From contig JBFMCN010000090.1 of the NCBI GenBank assembly GCA_040754475.1, positions 1 through 15,582 on the forward strand: a DNA stretch of 15,582 bases, given 5' to 3'. The notes beneath the pieces were generated by a model. It worked only from the letters and a program-made list of their open reading frames with translations, had not been told where the DNA came from and made no database searches. The translations under genes and the position numbers were made by a program. Shown here in pieces: positions 5,688 to 12,319 of this stretch. Every line of letters begins with the position of its first letter. Position 1 is the stretch's first letter. Source of the DNA: JAJPHY01 sp040754475. GTDB lineage: Bacteria; Actinomycetota; UBA4738; HRBIN12.

Positions 5688-6511
5688 CGCGCTCCCTTCG
5701 CAAGGACGTCGGCAATGACCCGTCCGACCACCTCCGCCATGGCGCCGGAGGCTCGCACGACTTCCTCGTGGCTGACTTCCACCCCAACCTGGTTCGTGAC
5801 GAAGAACAGGCCCAGCACCCGCATCCCGAGGGCCCGTGCCGGAACGGCCTCCGGGACGATCGACATCCCGACCACGGCGGCACCGCAGCGACGAAGAACC
5901 TCGATCTCCGCCGGCGTCTCGTAGGTCGGTCCAGACATCGCCGCATACACGCCACGCGAGACCGGGACCCCTCTGGCCTCCGCCGCGGCCACGGCCAGCT
6001 CGGCCAGCTCCGGATCGTAGGCGTTCACCATGTCCACGAAAGGCGGCGCACCGTTCGGGTAGCGCCATCCGCGCAGGGGGTTCTCACCGATGAGATTGAT
6101 GTGGTCGGTGCCGACGACGAGATGACCGGTGGATAGCCCCTCTCCGATCCCGCCGGTCGCTGCGGTGAGGATGGCAGTGCCGGCACCGAGCAGGCGCGCC
6201 AGGCGGATCGGCAGCGCGCACGTAGACATCGCGTTTCCCTCGTAGTAGTGGACGCGCCCGCGGAAGACGGCCACTGGCACCCCCGCGAGCTTCCCGAGCG
6301 CCAGCCGGCCCACGTGGCCAGGCACCGTCGGTACGGGGAAGCCGGGCAGCTCGCTGAAGGAGAAGGAAGCGTCCTCCTCGAGCGCGTTCATTGCCGCCCC
6401 GAGACCGGAGCCGAGGATGATCACCACCTCCGGGACGAATCCCGTGCGTGCCCGGACGGCCTCGGCCTCCTGTTCGGCGAACGCGTCTGCGGGCCCGGGC
6501 AGCGCGACCAT
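5672..6511 (-). CDS. Purine nucleoside phosphorylase, trimeric type
   Basis: Phosphorolysis of purine nucleosides to free base and ribose-1-phosphate. The protein has 279 residues, normal for trimeric PNP. Motifs: IILGSGLG (31-38) phosphate loop, LPGFPVPTVPGHVG (55-68), RGRVHYYEG (84-92) with the catalytic-site His88, the AATGG segment (117-121), FVDMVNAYDPEL (158-169), GPTYETPAE (194-202), VVGMSIVPE (213-221) and TNQV with Asn240. The TN and YETPAE signatures match inosine/guanosine PNP; MTA phosphorylases have an Asp (TDYD) and an ST/SR-type motif there, so I do not call it mtnP. The ATG at 6511 has GGAGG 8 bp upstream. It begins 3 bp after the PGI/PMI stop and overlaps ahcY downstream. Confidence 0.92.
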   Translation of the reverse strand: MVALPGPADAFAEQEAEAVRARTGFVPEVVIILGSGLGAAMNALEEDASFSFSELPGFPVPTVPGHVGRLALGKLAGVPVAVFRGRVHYYEGNAMSTCALPIRLARLLGAGTAILTAATGGIGEGLSTGHLVVGTDHINLIGENPLRGWRYPNGAPPFVDMVNAYDPELAELAVAAAEARGVPVSRGVYAAMSGPTYETPAEIEVLRRCGAAVVGMSIVPEAVPARALGMRVLGLFFVTNQVGVEVSHEEVVRASGAMAEVVGRVIADVLAKGARWTAT

Positions 6512-6514
6512 CGC

Positions 6515-7573
6515 TCACACCTCCGTCAAGGACTGCTTCAGGCGGACGATCGCCTCGATCGGCGTAGGGTCCTTGCCTCGAGCAAGCCCGAGGTACGCGG
6601 ACGCGAAGTCCCCGATGACAACCAGAGAGAGAAGCTTCGTGAGCGCCGATTCCCCAGTCGCCCAGACCTCGTGCGTCACCATCCCGGAGGCGCTCGCGAT
6701 CTCGATGGAAGGCGCGAACCTCGCTGCTACGTCCGGTGGTTCGGCATCGTGACGGAGGGCCACCAGGAAGAAGCGCGTTCCTCTGCCCTTCGACCACCCG
6801 ACCACCTCGTTGTGGTCGAGCTCGGGCAGCGCCGAGCTGAAGGCGGGCACCTTTGCGTTCTCGTTGAACTGGGTCTTCCATCTCGCCGCGGCCACGGCCG
6901 CGAATCCCTCTGCCCCCCAGACGACGGGAACGCGCGATCCGATCGCCGCCGCCACTCGCTTCGCCGGGTTCACCGAGGTCGGCACCGAGGGCACGAGCGT
7001 CGGAACCAGTGCGTCCAGCTCTGTCACGGCCTCACCAAGCTCCTCGGCAACCGGCGGAATGAGACCCAGGACCTCGAGAGCGCCGAGCAGGCCCAGCAAC
7101 AGGTACCCAAACGCCGCGCGGGGCATGTACCCGATCGGCACGGTCACGCGAGGAAGACCAAGCTCGGCGGCGCGAGCTCCGAGTGTTCCCCCCGAGGTCA
7201 CGACAACGATGCCGCACCCGCGCCGAATCGCTTCGTCCAAGCAGCGGATGGTCTCGGCCGTCTCACCCGAGTAGGAGGAAGCGACGACGAGCGTCTTGGG
7301 TCCGCAGAATCCGGGGAGCTCGGAGCCGCGGATCATCTGAATGGGCACGCCCGGTCGGCCGGCGAACAGCGCGCGCACGGAGTCCCCGGCGATCGCCGAT
7401 CCTCCCATGCCGCAGACGACCAACGCTTCCACGTCCTCGGGCCGCGACGGGTCCGCGATCCCTCGTCCCAGGCTGTAGCCCTCGCGACATTGAGTCGGAA
7501 GACCCCCAATGGTCGCGAGCATGGCACTCGGATCGCGGGCTGTGAGCTCCCGCTCGTCGTCCAGGTCGATCAC
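6515..7573 (-). CDS. Bifunctional phosphoglucose/phosphomannose isomerase-like SIS protein
   Basis: SIS-domain enzyme of the archaeal/actinobacterial PGI/PMI class, interconverting glucose-6-P or mannose-6-P with fructose-6-P. The protein has 352 residues. The first SIS half carries VVCGMGGSAIAGD (52-64) and SSYSGETAET (99-108); the C-terminal half carries FNENAKVPAFSSALPELDHNE (quoted in part: NENAKVP), with E238 and H254 at the positions of the catalytic pair. The start is GTG at 7573, sharing GTGA with the stop of the Trm112-like gene; it gives the family N-terminus (IDLDDERELTARDPSAML). Together with the phosphomannomutase two genes upstream it can supply mannose-1-phosphate and so GDP-mannose. 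In M. tuberculosis the matching gene beside manB (Rv3256c) is a divergent member, so activity should not be taken for granted. Confidence 0.9.
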   Translation of the reverse strand: MIDLDDERELTARDPSAMLATIGGLPTQCREGYSLGRGIADPSRPEDVEALVVCGMGGSAIAGDSVRALFAGRPGVPIQMIRGSELPGFCGPKTLVVASSYSGETAETIRCLDEAIRRGCGIVVVTSGGTLGARAAELGLPRVTVPIGYMPRAAFGYLLLGLLGALEVLGLIPPVAEELGEAVTELDALVPTLVPSVPTSVNPAKRVAAAIGSRVPVVWGAEGFAAVAAARWKTQFNENAKVPAFSSALPELDHNEVVGWSKGRGTRFFLVALRHDAEPPDVAARFAPSIEIASASGMVTHEVWATGESALTKLLSLVVIGDFASAYLGLARGKDPTPIEAIVRLKQSLTEV

Positions 7574-7758
7574 TTGCGCTTCTTCTTTGCCGCCGGCTTT
7601 TCCGCCTCGTCGATCAGCATCACGGGGATGCCGTCGCGGATCGGGTATCGATATCCACACGTGAGGCAGACGAGCACTTGCCCCTTCTCTCGCTCCTCGA
7701 GATCGCCCCGGTCGTTCGGGCAGACCAGAATCTCGAGCAGCTCCGGATCGAGAGTCAA
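7570..7758 (-). CDS. Trm112-like small zinc-ribbon protein
   Basis: A 62-residue Trm112/UPF0434-type protein (LLEILVCPNDRGDL, CLTCGYRYPIRDGIPVML). The eukaryotic and some bacterial homologues bind and stabilise methyltransferases. Only three cysteines are present (C13, C31, C34); the usual fourth position in CPxC reads CPND. The last residues (KPAAKKKRK) form a basic tail. The start is TTG at 7758, inside the TTGA that also holds the phosphomannomutase stop, and is fixed by a strong AAGGAGG 6 bp upstream. It ends in the GTGA that starts the PGI/PMI gene. The position between two sugar-phosphate enzymes is operon-like but does not reveal its partner. Confidence 0.9.
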   Translation of the reverse strand: MTLDPELLEILVCPNDRGDLEEREKGQVLVCLTCGYRYPIRDGIPVMLIDEAEKPAAKKKRK

Positions 7759-9122
7759 GATGCGCCTCCTTCGTCACCGATTAGGCCGAGAACCGCGGCC
7801 GTCTTCTCCTCCAGCAGCTCCTCGGTCCTGGCCTCGACGTTCAGGCGAAGCAGTGGTTCGGTGTTCGACGGTCGCACGTTGAACCACCAGTCGTCGAACT
7901 CTACCGTCAGGCCGTCGGTCCGGTCCTGCCGACCGTCGGCGAAAGCCGTCGCTATGCGCTCTATCGCCCCGAGCTGGTCGGCAGAGTGGGAGTTGATCTC
8001 CCCGGAGGCTCGATAGCGCCGGAGAGGGCGCAGAAGCTCCGACAGTGGCACGCCGGCGACCGACAACTGCTCGAGCACGACCGTTGCCGCGATCAGCCCC
8101 GAGTCCGCCCGGTAGTTGTCCCGGAAGTAGTAGTGACCCGAGTGCTCGCCGCCGAAGACCGCCCCGGTCTCGGCCATCACCTGCTTGATGAACGAGTGCC
8201 CGACGCGCGTGCGGATGGGTGTGCCGCCGCTTTCGCGGACGACCTCCGGAACGGCCCACGAACAGATCAGGTTGTAGACGATCGGCTCGCCGGGGTTTCG
8301 CCGAAGCATCCCCTGGGCAACGAGAGCCGTCACGTCGGATCCGCTGACCCCTTCCGCAAGCTCATCGACGAGGAACACCCGATCCGCGTCTCCGTCGAAG
8401 GCAAGACCGATGTCGGCCCGGCGCTCCAGCACCGTCCGCTTCAGGTCCCGCTGGTTCTCCGGTCGGATCGGATCGGCCGGATGGTTGGGAAACGTTCCGT
8501 CGAGCTCGGCGTACAGGTGAACGAGCGTTACCGGCAATCGCTCCATCACCGCAGGTACGACGAGTCCCCCCATACCGTTCGCAGTGTCGGCGACCACCGT
8601 CAGTGGGCTAACGCTGGATGGGTCGACGAACGAGAGAACGTGAGCCGCGTAGGCATCCAGCAAGTCCCGGGGTTCGACGCGACCCGCCGACGCGACCGAT
8701 GGGTACTCGTCCCGTTCGGCGAGCGCACGGATCTCCCCCAGCCCGGTGTCCTCCCCCACTGGTTTCGCGCCCGCCAGGCAGAACTTCAGACCGTTCCACT
8801 CGGGTGGGTTGTGGCTGGCCGTCAGCATTGCGCCCGGAACGTCGAGTCGGCCCGATGCGAAGTAGACAAGATCGGTCGAGGCCAGCCCGAGATCGACCAC
8901 GTCCACGCCTCGGGCGGCGGCGCCATCGCGGACGGCAGCCGCAAGCGACGGTGAGGAGAGTCGACAGTCGTGGCCGACAGCCAGGCGCGGCGCGCCGGCC
9001 CACTCCGCAAACGCCGACCCGATCCGGCGAGCGACATCTTCGTCGAGATTCTCGGGTACGACGCCTCGAACGTCGTAGGCCTTGAAGATCTGCGCGAGGT
9101 TCCGGTGCGGTGACACGGCCAC
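7755..9122 (-). CDS. manB: Phosphomannomutase/phosphoglucomutase
   Basis: Alpha-D-phosphohexomutase that converts mannose-6-P to mannose-1-P (and often glucose-6-P to glucose-1-P) for GDP-mannose and envelope glycans. The protein has 455 residues and all four family sites: catalytic serine loop TASHNP (101-106, Ser103), metal loop DGDADR (243-248), sugar loop GEHSGH (325-330) and phosphate loop RPSNTEP (417-423). The N-terminal IFKAYDVRG is typical. The start is taken as GTG at 9122, 4 bp after AGGA; a second GTG at 9116 (MSPHRNLAQIF) has spacing 10 and is equally possible. It is coupled to the Trm112-like gene through TTGA. The symbol follows the actinobacterial manB/pmmA usage; dual substrate use is inferred from the family. 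Confidence 0.95.
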   Translation of the reverse strand: MAVSPHRNLAQIFKAYDVRGVVPENLDEDVARRIGSAFAEWAGAPRLAVGHDCRLSSPSLAAAVRDGAAARGVDVVDLGLASTDLVYFASGRLDVPGAMLTASHNPPEWNGLKFCLAGAKPVGEDTGLGEIRALAERDEYPSVASAGRVEPRDLLDAYAAHVLSFVDPSSVSPLTVVADTANGMGGLVVPAVMERLPVTLVHLYAELDGTFPNHPADPIRPENQRDLKRTVLERRADIGLAFDGDADRVFLVDELAEGVSGSDVTALVAQGMLRRNPGEPIVYNLICSWAVPEVVRESGGTPIRTRVGHSFIKQVMAETGAVFGGEHSGHYYFRDNYRADSGLIAATVVLEQLSVAGVPLSELLRPLRRYRASGEINSHSADQLGAIERIATAFADGRQDRTDGLTVEFDDWWFNVRPSNTEPLLRLNVEARTEELLEEKTAAVLGLIGDEGGAS

Positions 9123-9147
9123 CGCATCCTACTGAAGTGTGCCCCGG

Positions 9148-9375
9148 CTACGCCTTCTTGGCGAGAACGTTGCCGATCACGGACCGCAGTGGCACGGGCT
9201 CACCGTCCCGGTACCACCACTTCGCCTCGCAAAGGTGGCACGTGGTGAAGGACAGGTCGCTGCCGCTCACGTTCATCGTGATGGAGATGAGGTCTCCCTG
9301 GTTGCAGACGGGGCAGGTGCCTGAGGTCTTTCCGTCCATGCCCGTATCGTCGCTTGGCCTCGGCCGTTCGACCAT
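9148..9375 (-). CDS. Small zinc-ribbon protein of unknown function
   Basis: Up to 75 residues with two CxxC knuckles, CPVCNQG (21-27) and CHLCEAKWW (46-54), about 25 residues apart. This makes a one-zinc ribbon, followed by YRDGEPVPLRSVIGNVLAKKA. No membrane segment and no known enzyme motif. I do not recognise the family. The start is uncertain: ATG at 9375 has only GAGG at 10 bp, while ATG at 9339 (MDGKTSGTCPVC) gives a 63-residue protein that begins right at the zinc ribbon. A TTGACC at 9398-9403 on this strand could be a -35, but no good -10 follows. It ends 25 bp before the phosphomannomutase gene, and its leader carries the 3' arm of the large inverted repeat. Confidence 0.75.
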   Translation of the reverse strand: MVERPRPSDDTGMDGKTSGTCPVCNQGDLISITMNVSGSDLSFTTCHLCEAKWWYRDGEPVPLRSVIGNVLAKKA

Positions 9376-9393
9376 AGCTAGCGGGCCTCATTT

Positions 9394-9510
9394 CCCTAGG
9401 TCAATCTGGACCCCGTGGGCCGTCCGTCGGACGCACCCCCGGCCATCCCCGATCAGGGGGAAGATGGTTGGGGGCCGGGGGAAGCCGAACGGCCGTCCGA
9501 AGACCTAGGG
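9394..9510 (-). repeat. 117-bp nested inverted repeat (long imperfect hairpin)
   Basis: The outer ends CCCTAGGTC (9394-9402) and GACCTAGGG (9502-9510) are a perfect 9-bp inverted pair. Inside, on the minus strand, GGCCGT pairs with ACGGCC, TCGG with CCGA, CCCCCGG (from 9481) with CCGGGGG (to 9436), CCAT with ATGG and CCCC with GGGG around a small TGATC loop. The whole DUF3499 to zinc-ribbon gap is thus one rod-like fold. The DUF3499 stop codon lies inside the outer arm. No T-run follows, so it is not a textbook terminator. The plus strand contains three G5 runs (9456-9481). Confidence 0.85.
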
Positions 9511-9717
9511 CACGGCGGCGGGTAGGGACCCCCGCTCGTCCCGCACGCACCAGCCGATCGGGGGCGTCAGGCACTCGACGTGGTCCGAGCAGAGATCGAT
9601 CAGGTTCGGGTTGGGCTCGGGTGCCAGGTCGCCCACCACAACGACCCTGGCTTCGTAGGACAGGCCGACGGTTGCCACCGCTTCGACCCTGCACCGCATC
9701 TTTGCGCACGTTCGCAC
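9505..9717 (-). CDS. DUF3499 family protein
   Basis: A 70-residue actinobacterial DUF3499 protein; its function is unknown. The visible family pattern is an N-terminal Cys pair (TCAKMRC, C4 and C9), AVATVGLSYEARVVVVGDLAPEP, then LIDLCSDHVECLTPPIGW. The C..H and Cys residues may bind a metal. The start is GTG at 9717. There is no ribosome binding site, but a TAGCAT hexamer ends 6 bp before it, which fits leaderless initiation. In mycobacteria the homologue (Rv3258c, from memory) also lies next to manB. The stop TAG falls within the terminal arm of the 117-bp inverted repeat. Confidence 0.85.
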   Translation of the reverse strand: MRTCAKMRCRVEAVATVGLSYEARVVVVGDLAPEPNPNLIDLCSDHVECLTPPIGWCVRDERGSLPAAVP

Positions 9718-9723
9718 GCGCGG

Positions 9724-9752
9724 ATGCTAGATCACACGGGTGTTGTCCACAA
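9724..9752 (-). promoter_or_regulatory. Candidate leaderless promoter for DUF3499
   Basis: On the minus strand TTGTGG (9747-9752) and TAGCAT (9724-9729) are separated by exactly 17 bp. The TANNNT-type -10 ends 6 bp before the GTG start at 9717, so transcription would begin at the start codon. This is the arrangement known for leaderless mRNAs, which are common in actinobacteria. The -35 is weak (3 of 6). Confidence 0.5.
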
Positions 9753-9787
9753 GGACCCGGGGGGAGCCGGCGGAATCACAGACCATC

Positions 9788-10900
9788 TCAGGGCTTGATG
9801 ATGACCTTTGTCCCGATCGGGACGAGGGGGTACAGCTCCTCCGAGTCCGAGATGAACATACGGATACAGCCGTGGGAGATGTGCATCCCGATCGAGTATG
9901 AGGCGTAGGTCCCGTGGATCCGGATGCCAGGGGCGTTCAGATACAGCGCCCGCGTGCCTAGCGGGTTGCCCGGACCGGGCGGGATGTAGAGGGGCGCGCC
10001 GGCCCCCCAGCCGGTCGGGGCCGGGTTGTACCATCCGGGGTTCTCCACCTTCCGAACCACCTTCCAAGTCCCGACCGGGGTGACGTAGCCGGGGGCCGCT
10101 GTGGCAACGGGGTATTGACGGAGGACCCTCAGCGACTCGTACAGGTAGAGCATGTTCTCGGACAGATCCACAACGATCGTCTTCCCGAGGGTGGCGGCGG
10201 TAACCGTGGGCTCGAGCCTCTTGATCGGGAGGGTGACCAAGTACTCTCGCCGCTCGAGCGCCGCCTTCACCCGTGAGACCGCCGCACCTTGCTTCAGCTC
10301 CAGTCCCGGCTTCGAGCGCCGGACGACCAGCTCGTTGTCCACAAGCACGAGCCCCGCGTTGACCGCGCGTCTGGCCGCCTCGTCGTTGGCGAGCCGAACG
10401 AACGACCTAACAGCCGCTTCGTCGTAGGCGAGGCCGAGCTCGACCGATGTCGACACAGGCTTGTGGGCGACCCGGTGGTAGACGCGTGAGAGAAGCGACA
10501 TGGAGTCGGCCACCGCGAAGGCGCGATCCACGGCGCCTTCGACATCGGCCTGCGCGCCGAGCGCTGATGGCGTCACAAGCCACACGTGCCCCGCGGCCCT
10601 CACGACGAGGTCGGTGGTCAGCACCGTCCCAGCCCTACCGGACACCGCCCGGACCGCTTCGTCACGGGTCATGCCGCCCACATCGACGCCGTCGATCGAC
10701 ACGCCGGGAAGGATGCGCGTAGCACTCGTCCGCTCGTAGCGGTACGCCGCGTACGCCGTCCCGCCTCCAAGGACCACGAGTACGGCTACCGCGACCGCCG
10801 CAACGGTCCAGCCACGGCCCCGTGCCGCCCCGGCGTGCCTCCCTCGTCCCACCGGCTGCTCTGCCCCCACCTCTCGTCGGCGCGAAGCGCCGTTGATCAA
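9788..10900 (-). CDS. Membrane-anchored L,D-transpeptidase (YkuD) with peptidoglycan-binding region
   Basis: Enzyme that forms 3-3 peptidoglycan cross-links or attaches proteins outside the membrane. The protein has 370 residues: a basic cytoplasmic N-terminus (1-30), one membrane helix (about 32-53, WTVAAVAVAVLVVLGGG), a YoaR/PG-binding-4-like region (about 62-230) opening with LPGVSIDGVDVGGMTRDEA, then the YkuD catalytic domain (240-370). The catalytic motif is complete: HGTYASYS at 329-336 and SHGCIR at 342-347 with Cys345 and His343. The annotated start is TTG at 10900, which has no ribosome binding site; a TATGAT ends 6 bp before it, suggesting leaderless transcription. A GTG at residue 17 is an alternative. 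It lies 33 bp after the DUF5719 gene. Confidence 0.93.
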   Translation of the reverse strand: MINGASRRREVGAEQPVGRGRHAGAARGRGWTVAAVAVAVLVVLGGGTAYAAYRYERTSATRILPGVSIDGVDVGGMTRDEAVRAVSGRAGTVLTTDLVVRAAGHVWLVTPSALGAQADVEGAVDRAFAVADSMSLLSRVYHRVAHKPVSTSVELGLAYDEAAVRSFVRLANDEAARRAVNAGLVLVDNELVVRRSKPGLELKQGAAVSRVKAALERREYLVTLPIKRLEPTVTAATLGKTIVVDLSENMLYLYESLRVLRQYPVATAAPGYVTPVGTWKVVRKVENPGWYNPAPTGWGAGAPLYIPPGPGNPLGTRALYLNAPGIRIHGTYASYSIGMHISHGCIRMFISDSEELYPLVPIGTKVIIKP

Positions 10901-10906
10901 ACGGAC

Positions 10907-10912
10907 ATCATA
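10907..10912 (-). promoter_or_regulatory. Possible -10 element for the L,D-transpeptidase gene
   Basis: TATGAT on the minus strand (5 of 6 to TATAAT) lies in the 33-bp gap after DUF5719. It is separated by 6 bp from the TTG start at 10900, so the transcript would begin at or next to the start codon. No recognisable -35 is present, and leaderless starts usually need ATG or GTG, which lowers confidence. Confidence 0.4.
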
Positions 10913-10933
10913 CGTCCAACCTTCCCGAACGGA

Positions 10934-12319
10934 TCAGGAAGGAACCCACGCATCGGGGATCGGGACCCCAAGGGAGACTGCATAGGTCGCAACGCCCTCC
11001 TGCCCCAGCGAGTATGAAGCCGCAGCCGGCACGAAGGTTCCGCTCGTCGCGATCGCGAGGATCGCCGAGAACGGCTTTGCCTCAACGAAGGACTCCGGCG
11101 CGGCTATGGTGCGGCCGGGTAGCACTTGCACCGTGATCGGCGCCGGCGAGGGCCGTGTCTCGTTCGAAGGCAGGTAGGTGAGGGTGATCTCGGCGGGCTC
11201 GTCGCCCGGATTGGCGAGTACCAGCCCTGGATGGGTCGGAGGACCGGCGACTACAGGTAGGATGATCCACGCTGCCGCGGCGGTAGCGGCCCCACTCGTG
11301 GACGCCTGGTCGGCTAGGTTGCCATACGTCCTTCGAGCGATGACGACGCCGGTGGACGAACGGGCATCCAGCGTCGACGGTCCTTCCGTCGAGATCGGAT
11401 ACGTCTGCGCCGAGAACCCCTCGGGCCTCGCCTGCTGCAGTGCCGTGAGCGTCTGGAAAGCATCGCTTCCGAGCAGTGTTCCGTCGAGGGCCGCGGCGTT
11501 CTCGACCGGGTTCATCACCACCAGGTCGGTCCGCCCCTGGTCGAATCCGCCTGGGAGGACGATTCGTGTCCCCGGGTCATCAAGAGACCCAACGCTGCTC
11601 CGAATCCCGCCGAGATCAGAAACGCCAAGGCTGGCGGCCGCTACCCGACCGACCTTCGCCTCGATGAACGTCGACACGGTGCCGTACCCGAGGGCCTTCG
11701 AGTTCAGGCGGAATGCCTCGCTCCGCCCCGGCTTGAGAACGACGTTGGTCCAGTCCTCGGTCGTGATTGGAGTGCCATGATCCGTGAACAACGTAAGCGT
11801 GAAGTTCGCCTCGGTGGCGAAGGGGTTCATTACTACGACGTAGGCCTCCTGGTGTTCGCGAGTCGTGCCGTCCGCCAGGTACCAATGTCGCCCCGCCTCG
11901 GGCAGACACGGCTCTGCGGCGACGCCCTTCTGTCCACCACCGCCGTGAACGATCCAACCGGCTGCGACCCATCCACCGAAGTACTCGATGGCAGACGATG
12001 CCCCCCTGCTCTCCGCCTCCGCAGGTACTAGAAGCTCGGTTCCGGGTTCGACGGTGAAGGCTGTTGAGCCCGACGGCTTTGCGCTAGACAGGCCCGTCAC
12101 GCGAATCCGTACCGCCTCGCGTCCGGGGTTGGCGATTTGGAGCATCGCGGTCCATTCGGTCCCGCCACCGTGCGGACAGAACCAGGCGCCCGACGGGGCA
12201 ACGCCCGCCGGCCCGGCTGGGAGCGCTCGCGTGCCGACCTCGAGCTGGAGGTACGTGGCCGCGGCCGCCACAACAACGACGATGAGGAGGGCCGACAGCA
12301 GCTGCCCCCGCGCCCTCAT
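10934..12319 (-). CDS. DUF5719 family exported/anchored protein
   Basis: A 461-residue protein with a basic N-terminus and one hydrophobic helix (about 7-22, LLSALLIVVVVAAAATYL), followed by an all-beta extracytoplasmic part. It resembles the actinobacterial DUF5719 family: GAWFCPHGGG (Cys48), AAEPCLPEAGRHWYLADGTT (Cys138), and repeating strand units such as VVVMNPF, LVVMNPVENAA and LVLANPGDEPAEITLTYLP. These units suggest three or four related beta-sandwich repeats with an hxNPxx core. Cys48 and Cys138 could form a disulfide. The ATG at 12319 shares ATGA with the stop of the glycosyltransferase gene and is preferred over upstream in-frame starts, which would put the membrane helix inside. 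Coupling points to a joint role with that glycosyltransferase in the envelope; the activity is unknown. Confidence 0.85.
   Translation of the reverse strand: MRARGQLLSALLIVVVVAAAATYLQLEVGTRALPAGPAGVAPSGAWFCPHGGGTEWTAMLQIANPGREAVRIRVTGLSSAKPSGSTAFTVEPGTELLVPAEAESRGASSAIEYFGGWVAAGWIVHGGGGQKGVAAEPCLPEAGRHWYLADGTTREHQEAYVVVMNPFATEANFTLTLFTDHGTPITTEDWTNVVLKPGRSEAFRLNSKALGYGTVSTFIEAKVGRVAAASLGVSDLGGIRSSVGSLDDPGTRIVLPGGFDQGRTDLVVMNPVENAAALDGTLLGSDAFQTLTALQQARPEGFSAQTYPISTEGPSTLDARSSTGVVIARRTYGNLADQASTSGAATAAAAWIILPVVAGPPTHPGLVLANPGDEPAEITLTYLPSNETRPSPAPITVQVLPGRTIAAPESFVEAKPFSAILAIATSGTFVPAAASYSLGQEGVATYAVSLGVPIPDAWVPS

Noticed and set aside
5688..6068. An upstream in-frame extension of ahcY to 6068
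   Set aside because: It would lie wholly inside the PNP gene. The family N-terminus starts at the ATG at 5687 with AAGGGAG before it.
5672..6511. S-methyl-5'-thioadenosine phosphorylase (mtnP)
   Set aside because: The GPTYETPAE and VTNQV signatures are those of inosine/guanosine PNP; MTA phosphorylase has an Asp at the Asn position.
6248..7882. A 544-codon open frame on the plus strand
   Set aside because: It lies opposite PNP, PGI/PMI and the Trm112-like gene. The translation is Arg/His/Gly-rich with no motifs, as expected for the complement of high-GC genes.
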